NCBI GenBank assembly: GCA_965218865.1
Contig: CBDCME010000078.1
Span: forward strand, 42,578-106,577
DNA length: 64,000 nucleotides
Reading direction: 5' to 3'
Source: CBDCME01 sp965218865
GTDB taxonomy: Bacteria > Pseudomonadota > Alphaproteobacteria > JAAXGF01
This document shows, piece by piece, positions 56,708-64,000 of this stretch. Numbering within the stretch: position 1 is the stretch's first letter; every line of letters starts with the position of its first letter. A program made the translations under genes and the position numbers. The notes under the pieces are model-generated. The model searched no databases and was not told the origin of the DNA. It was given only the letters and a program-made list of their open reading frames with translations.

Positions 56708-56779
56708 CTGTTCGAAAACTCGCGGTACCGGCCTGGAACGGACGCGTAAAAATGCGCGGAGGCGCATTTTCAAAAAGAC
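56708..56779. repeat. MITE-like hairpin element, copy C (centre deleted)
   Basis: CTGTTCGAAAACTCGCGGTA..CCGGCC, then directly GGAACGGACGCG..AATGCGCGGAGGCGCATTTT. The outer parts match copy E but the long hairpin is missing. Confidence 0.7.
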
Positions 56780-56851
56780 ACCAAGGCACCAGGTTGACTC
56801 TCCGCCGGTCGTCGGCAATCGGAGACCACGGGAGGGCAACCAAGAAAGCTC

Positions 56852-57925
56852 ATGAAGCAGGTTGCCATTGCCATTGTCTGTTTATTCGCGGCCGCGGCCG
56901 CGAAGGGGGATGAGTCCCTTCCCCGTTACGGCAATGAATGCGGATATTGCGTCGGTCTCGAAATCGACCGCCTGGCCGCTCTGCTCGGAGACCCTGTTCT
57001 TAAAGATCTGGTCTGCCGGCTGGCCTTTGAATCGTACACCCCCGGCAGCTTGAGCACGGCCCTGGGCATCCCCCGCGAACAGGTGATGCGGCGGATCGAT
57101 ACCTTGCGCGGTTGGGGCTTGGTCCGCGCCGTTTCACAAACTCCGATGATCGTCGAGCGGCTCCCCGGCGCCGATACGCTCAGGCGGTGGGCGCTTCGAT
57201 ATTGCCCCGTGGGCGATGTCTGCGGGGAACCGGGGGCCGACGCGGAAATTCCCAAGGACATGAGTTTGGCAATCGCCGAGGCACTGAGTGGCGGTGGCTA
57301 TCCCCTAAAAATCGGTGGCGAATCAGACGATGCGCGCAAGCTCGCCGAGGCGATCGCGCGAATCGACGCGGTCAACAGCGACGATCCGCAAAAAATTATC
57401 CGCGACGGAAAAGTACAGGCCCGCGAGCTCCTCGCCTCCAAGCGGCGAAGCTACTGGCTCGACAAACTTTCCCCGCAGGCCGAGCCGCTCCTCCAAATTG
57501 CGACCCGGGCCCATCACATCGCCCGCTGGCAGACCCCGCGGTCGAAATATCCCGAAGGCATGGCTGGCTACATCAAATGGCGGGACGTCATGGCCAAGTT
57601 CCACGCCGAAAAAACGGCGGAAATCCTCGCCAAGCTTGGTTATTCAAGCGAACAAATCGACCGCGTCAAGGTTCTGATTCAAAAGAAAGGTCTCGAGTCG
57701 GACCCCGCGACACCGTTGCTGAGGGACGTCTCCAGTCTGGTTTTCTTCGAGTACGATTTCGACAAGTTCGCGCCAACCCAACCGGAGGAGAAAACTCTGG
57801 GCATCATCAAGAGAACGTGGCGCAGGATGTCGGCACAGGGACGTGAAATCGTTCGCGGCCTCAAATTGCCGAGTTCTACCATGAAACTTGTCGATACCGC
57901 CCTGAAAGACGAAGTGAAGTATTGA
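56852..57925 (+). CDS. HTH (ArsR-like) / DUF4202 fusion protein
   Basis: 357 residues. Residues about 30-95 look like a winged HTH (VLKDLVCRLAFESYTPGSLS, ALGIPREQVMRRIDTLRGWG). Residues about 150-330 are a DUF4202 domain: ARKLAEAIARIDAVNSDDPQ, RAHHIARWQTPRSKYP (HD-like His pair), GYIKWRDVMAKFHAEKTAEI and VFFEYDFDKF. The first 20 residues (MKQVAIAIVCLFAAAAAKGD) look like a signal peptide, odd for a DNA-binding domain. AGGG precedes the ATG, and a later start (near LPRYGNECGYC) cannot be excluded. DUF4202 proteins are HD-fold-like, of unknown activity. Intact. Confidence 0.75.
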   Translation: MKQVAIAIVCLFAAAAAKGDESLPRYGNECGYCVGLEIDRLAALLGDPVLKDLVCRLAFESYTPGSLSTALGIPREQVMRRIDTLRGWGLVRAVSQTPMIVERLPGADTLRRWALRYCPVGDVCGEPGADAEIPKDMSLAIAEALSGGGYPLKIGGESDDARKLAEAIARIDAVNSDDPQKIIRDGKVQARELLASKRRSYWLDKLSPQAEPLLQIATRAHHIARWQTPRSKYPEGMAGYIKWRDVMAKFHAEKTAEILAKLGYSSEQIDRVKVLIQKKGLESDPATPLLRDVSSLVFFEYDFDKFAPTQPEEKTLGIIKRTWRRMSAQGREIVRGLKLPSSTMKLVDTALKDEVKY

Positions 57926-58137
57926 TCCGGATTGAATCTTGACGCCAGCCATCCATCCCTCGGCGGCGCCCGGCGGTACCGGTCGCGCCGTTATTTCAAA
58001 GGGGGGGGCCGGGTAAAGCGGTCGGAAGCGCCCCGACGGTCGGCTAATACCAACCGCCCCAGAGTTTGACTCGCGCAAAGGTTTACACGCTAGGTTTTGT
58101 GTGATTCAAGGTTGTTGGCAACAAGGGAGTGTGTTCA

Positions 58138-58704
58138 ATGCCAACGATTCCTTTGCGAAACGACTTTGATGCTGAAAGAGTCCGTGTTCTTGCGGCACGG
58201 AGCGATGATGGGAACCAGGCGCGACGGCTTTTGTCGATGGCGGCCATCTACGATGGGATGGATCGAGCGTGCGCGGCGGGTATTGGCGGCATGGATCGGC
58301 AGACGTTGCGGGACTGGGTTCACCGGTTCAACGCGGGAGGTCCGGCCGGTCTGATCGACCGCAAGCCGAACGGGGCGTTGCGTCGGTTGACGCCGTCGCA
58401 AATGGCGGCGCTTTCGCGGGCTATCGAGGCCGGTCCCGATCCCGAACGGGATGGGGTCGTGCGCTGGCGCTGCATCGATCTCAAGCAACTGATCCGAACG
58501 CGCTTCGGCGTGGACTATCACGAGCGGAGCGTCGGCAAGCTGCTGGCCGCGCTCGGGTTCTCGCATATTTCCGCGCGCCCGCGCCACGTCGGCCAGGATG
58601 CGCGGGCACAGGAGGAATTTAAAAAAAAGTTTTCCCGAACACTTGGCGAAAATCGTAGCGGCACAGCCACCGGACACGCCCATCGAGGTTTGGTTTCAAG
58701 ATGA
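58138..58704 (+). CDS. IS630-A orfA, HTH half (copy 5)
   Basis: Same translation as copy 1 from the ATG at 58138, with the slippery A8 run present. Confidence 0.9.
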   Translation: MPTIPLRNDFDAERVRVLAARSDDGNQARRLLSMAAIYDGMDRACAAGIGGMDRQTLRDWVHRFNAGGPAGLIDRKPNGALRRLTPSQMAALSRAIEAGPDPERDGVVRWRCIDLKQLIRTRFGVDYHERSVGKLLAALGFSHISARPRHVGQDARAQEEFKKKFSRTLGENRSGTATGHAHRGLVSR

Positions 58705-59203
58705 AATGCGCGTCGGCCAGAAGAACAGCCTGGTGCGCCAGTGGGCCCCAAAGGGATCGCGCCCGCGCCAGGTCAAGGACCTACGGACCTCTTCGGCGTA
58801 TCTCTTCGGCGCCATCTGCCCCGAGCGCGGTGAGGGCGCGGCGCTGGTCATGCCGCGCGCCAATACTGAAGCCATGGACCTGCATCTCGAGGAAATCAGC
58901 CGGGCCGTTGCCCCAAACGCCCATGCCGTCGTGCTGCTCGACCAAGCCGCATGGCACACCACTGCCAAACTCGGCATCCCGGAGAACATCTCCCTCGTGC
59001 CTTTGCCACCCAAGTCCCCGGAGCTCAATCCCGCCGAAAATGTCTGGCAATACCTCCGCCAGAACTGGCTCTCCAATCGTGTCTTCGACTCCTATGAAGA
59101 CATCGTCGAGGCCTCTTGCCAAGCCTGGAACAACCTGACCGACCAACCTTGGAAGATCATGTCCATCGGCCTCAGAGCGTGGGCTCGCACAAGTCAATGT
59201 TAA
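58598..59203 (+). CDS. IS630-A orfB, DDE half (copy 5)
   Basis: Differs from the other copies by Asp for Ala in YEDIVEASC. DDE triad intact. Confidence 0.9.
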   Translation: MRGHRRNLKKSFPEHLAKIVAAQPPDTPIEVWFQDEMRVGQKNSLVRQWAPKGSRPRQVKDLRTSSAYLFGAICPERGEGAALVMPRANTEAMDLHLEEISRAVAPNAHAVVLLDQAAWHTTAKLGIPENISLVPLPPKSPELNPAENVWQYLRQNWLSNRVFDSYEDIVEASCQAWNNLTDQPWKIMSIGLRAWARTSQC

Positions 59204-59215
59204 GGGCGGTTGGTA

Positions 59216-59540
59216 TAAGTGGGGTAGAGCAGCCGTGGCCGGCCGTGGACCTCCACGACTGGAAGTAGCCATCAACGGACTCTGGCGGTATACAGCCAGC
59301 CGCATGCATTAATGAACAAATTATCAAACCATTCCGAACCCGAATTATCCGGTACGAAATTGGTGTCTAAAAGGGGATGGCGGCAGATTTCAATGCGCTA
59401 AACGGGGAAGTTCATGAAAATCCCGATGCCGGGGAAAGGATAATCGCACAAACCGTATATTCCGTGAGGCCAATTTCTCAGCCATCGGCTGCGCACCTAA
59501 GGTTGACTCGCACGCACCGGTGATCACGGGTAAAATTTCA
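59216..59540. other. no gene recognised
   Basis: 325 bases between IS630-A copy 5 and MITE copy D. Only short frames. Confidence 0.4.
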
Positions 59541-59646
59541 TCGAAAATTTTTGAGGCGGCCAACTTATGTCCGTCCCGGCCACCCACGAGAGTATGTGGC
59601 TGACCGGGAGGGGGAGAGGGCCGGTGCCGCGAGTTTTCGAACAGAC
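59541..59646. repeat. MITE-like hairpin element, copy D (left part degenerate)
   Basis: The right half (CCCGGCCACCCACGAGAGTA..TGTGGC..GGGAGGGGGAGAGGGCCGG..GAGTTTTCGAACAGAC) matches copy A. The left end retains only TCGAAAAT and a diverged stretch. Confidence 0.75.
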
Positions 59647-59799
59647 GGGGGCGTCCATCGTGAGAAATCCAGTCCCCCGATCCGTTTCCCGCCGACTTGT
59701 CACCGCTTCTTGATCAGCACACGATCCGGTTCCTCATGGCCGCGGATCGGATGGTAACAGATTATGCGACTCACGGCGTCAGCGGTGCTGTTACCCATC

Positions 59800-60690
59800 G
59801 AATGGCGCCGGAGGGGTCGGCCATCATCCCATCTTGAGCCGTCGGCGCTGGTCTGGCCGTTCGTCGTGAACATGTTCGACGGCCACGGCGATTCCTTGAT
59901 CCCCCGGCGATCAAGAGCAAACCGGAAGAAGGTAAAATCCCCTGCGTTCATAACGTGAACGACAGTGGAGAGAGCACAAAAGCACACTACAGACCCTTAC
60001 TAAAAGGCGCATTGGGCGGAGGAAGTCGTCGCGGAAACGGTACAGCGGGTCTTGAGCCAATCGGGTGGGGATGCGATGGCGGGTACACGGAATGATGTCG
60101 GTTTCGCGGTCGGGGACGAGTTGCCAAGTTCGAACGGCATCCGGTGCAGCCGGATGGGACGGCCATCATCCCATCTTGAGCCGTCGGCGCTGGTCTTGCC
60201 ATTCGTCGTGAACATGGCGACGGAGATTCCTAGATTCCCCGGCGCTCAAGAGCCAACCGGAAGTGGGCAAAATCCCCGTCGTTCATAACGTGAACGAAAG
60301 TGGAGAGAGCACAAAAGCACGGTACAGGCCCTTACTATAAAGGCGCATTGGGCGGAGGAAGTCGTCGCGGAAACGGTACAGCGGGTCTTGAGCCAATCGG
60401 GTGGGGATGCGATGGCGGGTGCGCGGAATGATGTCGGTTTCGCGGTCGGGGACGAGTTGCCAAGTTCGAACGGCATCCGGTGCAGCCGGAAGGGTCGGCC
60501 ATCATCCCATCTTGAGCCGACGATTGGGGCCCCTGGTTTCGCCATTACTCGTGAACATGTGCAACGGCGATTCCTTGATTCCCCGGCGATCAAGAGCGAA
60601 CCGGAAGTGGGTACAATCCCCTTCGTTTATAACGTGAACGACGGTGGAAAGAGCACGAAAGCACTCCCTTACTAAAAGGCGCATTGGGCG
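59800..60690 (+). repeat. 336-bp tandem repeat array, about 2.6 units
   Basis: AAAGGCGCATTGGGCGGAGG recurs at 60003, 60339 and 60675, exactly 336 bases apart. The units also share GGCCATCATCCCATCTTGAG and CATAACGTGAACGA. The last occurrence leads directly into the CHAT remnant. No coding frame is maintained across units. Confidence 0.85.
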
Positions 60691-60708
60691 GAGGAAGTCA
60701 TCGCGTAA

Positions 60709-62039
60709 ATGGTATTCCTGGTTCGCGAAGCGCACGTCGACCTGGTCCGCACGACCCCGTCCGACGTGGCGGGGCGGACGCTGCTCATGGAACCCACGAC
60801 ACCGTTCAAGTTGGTAGTCAACGTCTCGGCGCCCGCAGGCGCGGGCTTGAGCTACGAAGCCGAGAGCTACCGCATCACGCTCGCCACCGCAGAGCGCTGT
60901 CCAATGGTGCCGACCGAACTCTCGGGACGCTTAAGGACTTGGTCGAGACGGTCGAGCGCGAGACGCCCACCGGCATCCACTTCTCGGGACATGGCATGCC
61001 CGGCGCATTGCAATTCGAGAGCGATGAAGGGCTCGGTGACGAGGTGCCGGTGAACAAGGTCCTCGACGACCTCCGGCGCCGCCTACCCAGCGGCCAATCC
61101 TTGCCGCCGTTTTTCTACCTCGCAAGCTGTCATGGCAACGATCCCACAAGTCCGGAGAAGGAAAATCCTGGCTCTTCGAGCGCGGCGGTCCAACTGCACC
61201 GCGCCGGGGTGACCGAGGTGGTGGGGTACTTTGGTCCTATTGTCGATGAGCTCTCGACCCGGGCCGAGGAAACCCTCTACGAAGCGATCGCCGAGGGGCG
61301 GCCACCGCCCGAGCCGCTCGGCGGCGGTTCCAGCGGAAGGGCAAGAGGCTATCCCTGATACCCATCCGTTTGCCTGGGCACAACTCGTGTTCTATCGCCG
61401 CGGTCCGGAATGGCCGCTGTCGGTAGCAACCCCGAAGGGGAAGCGTCGGATTGCGGCGGTCTTGCAACGCAAGTTCGAGGGTTTCGGCGACCGGCGGGTT
61501 CTGAGTACGGGGTTCATCGGCCGCCGCGTCGAGCAGCACAAAGTACGCCAACGTCTTCGCGAGGGCGCGCGGGTGTTCGTCTTTCAGGGCCTCGGGGGGC
61601 TCGGCAAGAGCACGCTGGCACAGCGGGTGCTACCATGGCTGTCCTTGGCAATCTCGGCCTCGCCTACGCCGACTTGGGCGAGGTCGAAAAGGCCATCGGA
61701 TACCACGAGCGGGCGCTCGTCATCGCACGCGAGATTGGCGATCGGCAGGGCGAGGGCAACGCCCTCGGCAACCTCGGCTACGCCTATGCCCGCTTGGGCG
61801 AGGTCGAGAAGACGATCAGATTCCACGAGCAGGCGCTCGTCATCTCGCGCGAAATTGGCGACCGGCAGAGCGAAGGCGCTGTCCTCGGCAACCTCGGCCT
61901 CGCTTACGCCAGATTGGGCGAGGTCGAGAAGGCCGCGGCCCTGCTGCGTCAGGCCGAGGCCATCGGCAAGCAGATCGGCAATCCGGAAATTGTCCAGTCA
62001 GCCACTGATGTTCTGGAGAAATTGTCGATGTCAGAGTAA
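60709..62039 (+). pseudogene. decayed CHAT-STAND-TPR protein
   Basis: Pieces in three frames form one domain order. CHAT peptidase: GTLKDLVETVERETPTGIHF then SGHGM (catalytic His) and FFYLASCHGND (catalytic Cys), 60930-61330. A linker and STAND NTPase start: IPDTHPFAWAQLVFYRRGPE and VFVFQGLGGLGKSTLAQRVL (P-loop), to about 61630. Then an abrupt jump to three TPR units (AVLGNLGLAYADLGEVEKAI ... ALVIAREIGDRQ) and a stop at 62037-62039. Most of the NTPase and earlier TPRs are deleted. Intact relatives are caspase-like proteases linked to cell death or defence. Non-functional here. Confidence 0.8.
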
Positions 62040-62183
62040 CGAGAATCCGGTCAGATGCACTATGAACGTTGGTCCAAGCCGTGGCGAATGATTCGGCTTA
62101 ACAGCAACTCCCCAGCATCGAAAAAGCTCTCGCAGATCATGCGAAAGGGGAACCATCGATTACCGTCCTTGAAAAATCTCCGC

Positions 62184-63020
62184 TCAGCCCTTCTCGAGCC
62201 AGAGGCTCGATTCGTGGGCGCCGGGGAGGAGGGGGAGGGAAGTGACGGAACCGGAGTCGATCAGAGCGCGCATACGGGTGGCGGCGTAGTGGCTGGCGAA
62301 GAGGGTGCGGTAGGCGCGGCCGGTCAAGAGGGGGGCGAGGGCGAGTTGTTCGTTGTAGGCGCGCCAATCCCATTCGGCGGGGTAGTCGTCGGGGAGGAAA
62401 ACGTCGTGGAAATGAACCCGGACGCCCGCCGGCAGGGCGGGGAGGACATGGTTGAGGATCCAGTCGACGTCGCTTCCGGGCATCAGGATGTGGCTCGAAT
62501 CGACGAACACGAAATCGCCCGGGGCAAGCTCGGCGAAGGGCCCCATGCCGGCCTGGTGCACGGGTGTCGGGACCCATTCGATATCGAGTCCGGCGAGCGC
62601 CGCCCGGGGGGCCGGGTCGATCGCTGTCAGGCGGGTCGGCAGGCCGCCGTCGGCGATGGCCCGGCACAGAAAGCGGGTGGAATGGCCGCTGCCGACCTCG
62701 ACGATGCGCGCGGGCCGTAACTCGCCGGTCAGGACGTAGGCCGCGGCGGCGTCGAGGCGGGGAAACCAATCCTGGCGCCACCTGGGCGCCGGCGGCGGCT
62801 CGTCGCCGAGGGCCCGTAAGGTGTCCTGTTGGGTCTCGATTTTGGCGAGCGTGGCGGCGAAATCGTCCTCGTGGCGGGCGAAAAGCGCGGCGATAGCCTC
62901 GTAGGGGGCGCGCTCGCCGGGGCCAGGCAGGTCCTTGGCGTAGCGGTGGGGAATGAAGAAGCCGCGCCGGGAGAGGCCGAGAACGGTCGCGAGTCCCATT
63001 CGCAGGCGCCGCCCCTTCAT
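62184..63020 (-). CDS. class I SAM-dependent methyltransferase
   Basis: 278 residues. SAM-binding motif I is RPARIVEVGSGHSTRFLCRA at about residue 105, with TRLTAIDPAPRAAL (acidic loop), GDFVFVDSSHILMPGSDVDW and GVRVHFHDVFLPDDYP, as in the Methyltransf_24 group. The substrate is unknown. It has an Arg-rich N-terminus and no signal peptide. It is transcribed in the same direction as the response regulator but separated from it by a MITE copy. Intact. Confidence 0.88.
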   Translation of the reverse strand: MKGRRLRMGLATVLGLSRRGFFIPHRYAKDLPGPGERAPYEAIAALFARHEDDFAATLAKIETQQDTLRALGDEPPPAPRWRQDWFPRLDAAAAYVLTGELRPARIVEVGSGHSTRFLCRAIADGGLPTRLTAIDPAPRAALAGLDIEWVPTPVHQAGMGPFAELAPGDFVFVDSSHILMPGSDVDWILNHVLPALPAGVRVHFHDVFLPDDYPAEWDWRAYNEQLALAPLLTGRAYRTLFASHYAATRMRALIDSGSVTSLPLLPGAHESSLWLEKG

Positions 63021-63089
63021 GGCATTTCAAGGCTGAAATTGGCGGCCAATTCGGTTCCTTGGCGGGGGGCCCGCCGCGGCGACGGGCCC

Positions 63090-63221
63090 CTGTTCGAAAA
63101 CTCGTGGCACCGGCCCTCTCCCCCTCCCGGCCACCCATATCAGCATACTCCCGTGGGTGGCTGGGAGGGGGAGAGGGCTGGAACAGACACAAAAAATGCG
63201 CGGACGCGCATTTTCGAACAG
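63090..63221. repeat. MITE-like hairpin element, copy E (complete, inverted)
   Basis: CTGTTCGAAAACTCGTGGCA at the left, then CCGGCCCTCTCCCCCTCCCG.., loop, ..GGGAGGGGGAGAGGGCTGG, and AATGCGCGGACGCGCATTTT then CGAACAG at the right. It lies right after the response regulator stop codon and could act as its terminator. Confidence 0.85.
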
Positions 63222-63224
63222 CCC

Positions 63225-63911
63225 CTAAGGCACCAGGCGGTACCCGCCCGGCTCGGTGACGAGGAGCCGGGCGCTGGAGGGGTCGGCCTCGATCTTTTGG
63301 CGCAAGCGGTAGATGTGGGTTTCGAGGGTGTGGGTCGTGACCCCGGCGTTGTAGCCCCAGACCCGGTCCAGAAGCACCTCGCGGCCGACGGGCTTGCCGC
63401 CGGAACGGTAGAGAAACTTGAGAATCGCGGTCTCTTTTTCGGTGAGACGGATTTTCCTCCGGGTTTCGTCGTCGACGAGGAACTTGTCGGCGGGCCGAAA
63501 AGTATAGGGACCGACGGCGAACTGGGCGTTTTCGGTATGCTCGTGCTCTCGCAGCTGGGCCCGCGCGCGGGCCAGCAGGACCCCGAGGCGGAAGGGCTTG
63601 GTGATGTAATCGTTGGCGCCGGATTCGAGACCGAGAATCGTGTCGGCGTCGCTGTCCGCGGCGGTCAGCATGATGATCGGCATGTCGTGGCCCATGCGCC
63701 GGGCCAGCCGGCAAACCTCGCGCCCATCCATGTCGGGAAGCCCGATGTCGAGCAAGATCAGGTCGAAGCGGTCGTTCTTCATGGACTCGACGGCCTCGCC
63801 TCCCGTCGCCGCTTCGGCGACGGCGAAGTCCTCGTGAAGATGAAGCTGCTCGGCGAGCGAACGGCGCAGTGGGGCGTCGTCATCGACAATCAAAACGCGT
63901 TTTTCTCTCAT
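63225..63911 (-). CDS. OmpR/PhoB-family response regulator
   Basis: 228 residues from the ATG at 63911 (MREKRVLIVDDDAPLRRSLA). Receiver domain: DDD acidic pocket, LILLDIGLPDMDG (phospho-acceptor Asp), MLTAADSD (Thr) and YITKPFRLG (Lys). C-terminal winged helix: IRLTEKETAILKFLYRSGGK, VLLDRVWGYNAGVTTHTLET, HIYRLRQKIE and LLVTEPGGYRLVP. An upstream in-frame ATG at 63995 would add 28 unrelated residues and is not favoured. The partner kinase is not in the window. Confidence 0.94.
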   Translation of the reverse strand: MREKRVLIVDDDAPLRRSLAEQLHLHEDFAVAEAATGGEAVESMKNDRFDLILLDIGLPDMDGREVCRLARRMGHDMPIIMLTAADSDADTILGLESGANDYITKPFRLGVLLARARAQLREHEHTENAQFAVGPYTFRPADKFLVDDETRRKIRLTEKETAILKFLYRSGGKPVGREVLLDRVWGYNAGVTTHTLETHIYRLRQKIEADPSSARLLVTEPGGYRLVP

Positions 63912-64000
63912 TGCTGGGTGTTCTTGTCGGCGTTCCAATGGCACTCCTTCCCCACCAACTCCTGTATATCCCAGATCCCTCCGAGGCGCATTCAAGATTT

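Larger units (their letters stand above)
58048..59215 (+). mobile_element. IS630-A copy 5
   Basis: 1168 bp, complete ends, TA flanks. Inserted in intergenic DNA about 120 bases after the DUF4202 gene. Confidence 0.95.

Noticed and set aside
59800..60690. Possible CRISPR array
   Set aside because: The unit is 336 bp with no short repeat/unique spacer alternation and no cas genes nearby. It is a tandem duplication.

Overview
This is a GC-rich chromosomal segment of an alphaproteobacterium, most likely Rhodospirillales-like. The evidence is a leuA-mreB-mreC-mreD-mrdA-rodA block, a MucR-type regulator, an HU protein, and a class IC3-type group I intron in a tRNA. It is very rich in insertion sequences: five near-identical copies of one IS630 element (IS630-A), two of a second IS630 element (IS630-B), two IS1595-family elements (one intact, one shredded), two IS110 remnants, one each of IS1380, ISNCY/IS1202-type and IS256, and an IS5-like fragment. 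Many accessory genes are split by an IS or carry single-base frameshifts, whereas the cell-shape/leucine block (about 7 kb) and the ABC transporter genes are intact. This looks like active IS expansion with gene decay, although assembly indels cannot be excluded.

Layout. 1-12.4 kb: a copper-handling locus (SCO1/SenC, small membrane protein, DUF411, small secreted Met/Cys/His-rich proteins, His-rich lipoprotein, TolC-type outer-membrane protein, multicopper oxidase, PCuAC-CusF fusion) broken by IS630-A copies 1 and 2, an IS1380, an ISNCY/IS1202 element with a 16-bp target duplication, and at its right edge by an IS1595 element. 12.4-15.6 kb: nested IS stack (IS1595 interrupted by IS110, bordered by IS630-B). 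15.8-27.5 kb: a catabolic operon on the minus strand (ring-opening amidohydrolase, BMP-type binding protein, ABC ATPase, two permeases, FdrA, DUF1116 protein, carbamate kinase) with a divergent LysR regulator. It probably imports a cyclic ureide, opens it, and recovers ATP through carbamoyl phosphate.

27.5-40.3 kb: accessory region bracketed by a 193-bp direct repeat. It contains fragments of a RecD-like helicase, IS110 and IS5, IS630-A copy 3, a truncated endonuclease/exonuclease/phosphatase protein, a HerA-like ATPase fused by deletion to a tyrosine-recombinase tail and split by IS630-B, a DNA methyltransferase, an intact IS1595 with an 8-bp duplication, an RNase H-fold exonuclease, an MBL-fold protein, a glutamine amidotransferase, MucR and HU. 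40.4 kb: tRNA-Arg(CCG). 40.8-44.5 kb: IS256 and a frameshifted multiheme cytochrome c preceded by a CRP-type box. 45.0-45.3 kb: tRNA-Lys(CTT) interrupted inside the anticodon by a 219-nt group I intron, the most striking feature of the window. 45.4-52.5 kb: rodA, mrdA, mreD, mreC, mreB, leuA. 53-62 kb: IS630-A copies 4 and 5, a decayed zinc-ribbon/PD-(D/E)XK protein, an HTH-DUF4202 fusion, a 336-bp tandem repeat array and a CHAT-STAND-TPR remnant. 62.2-64 kb: a methyltransferase and an OmpR-family response regulator. A hairpin MITE with ends CTGTTCGAAAA occurs five times between 44.7 and 63.2 kb.
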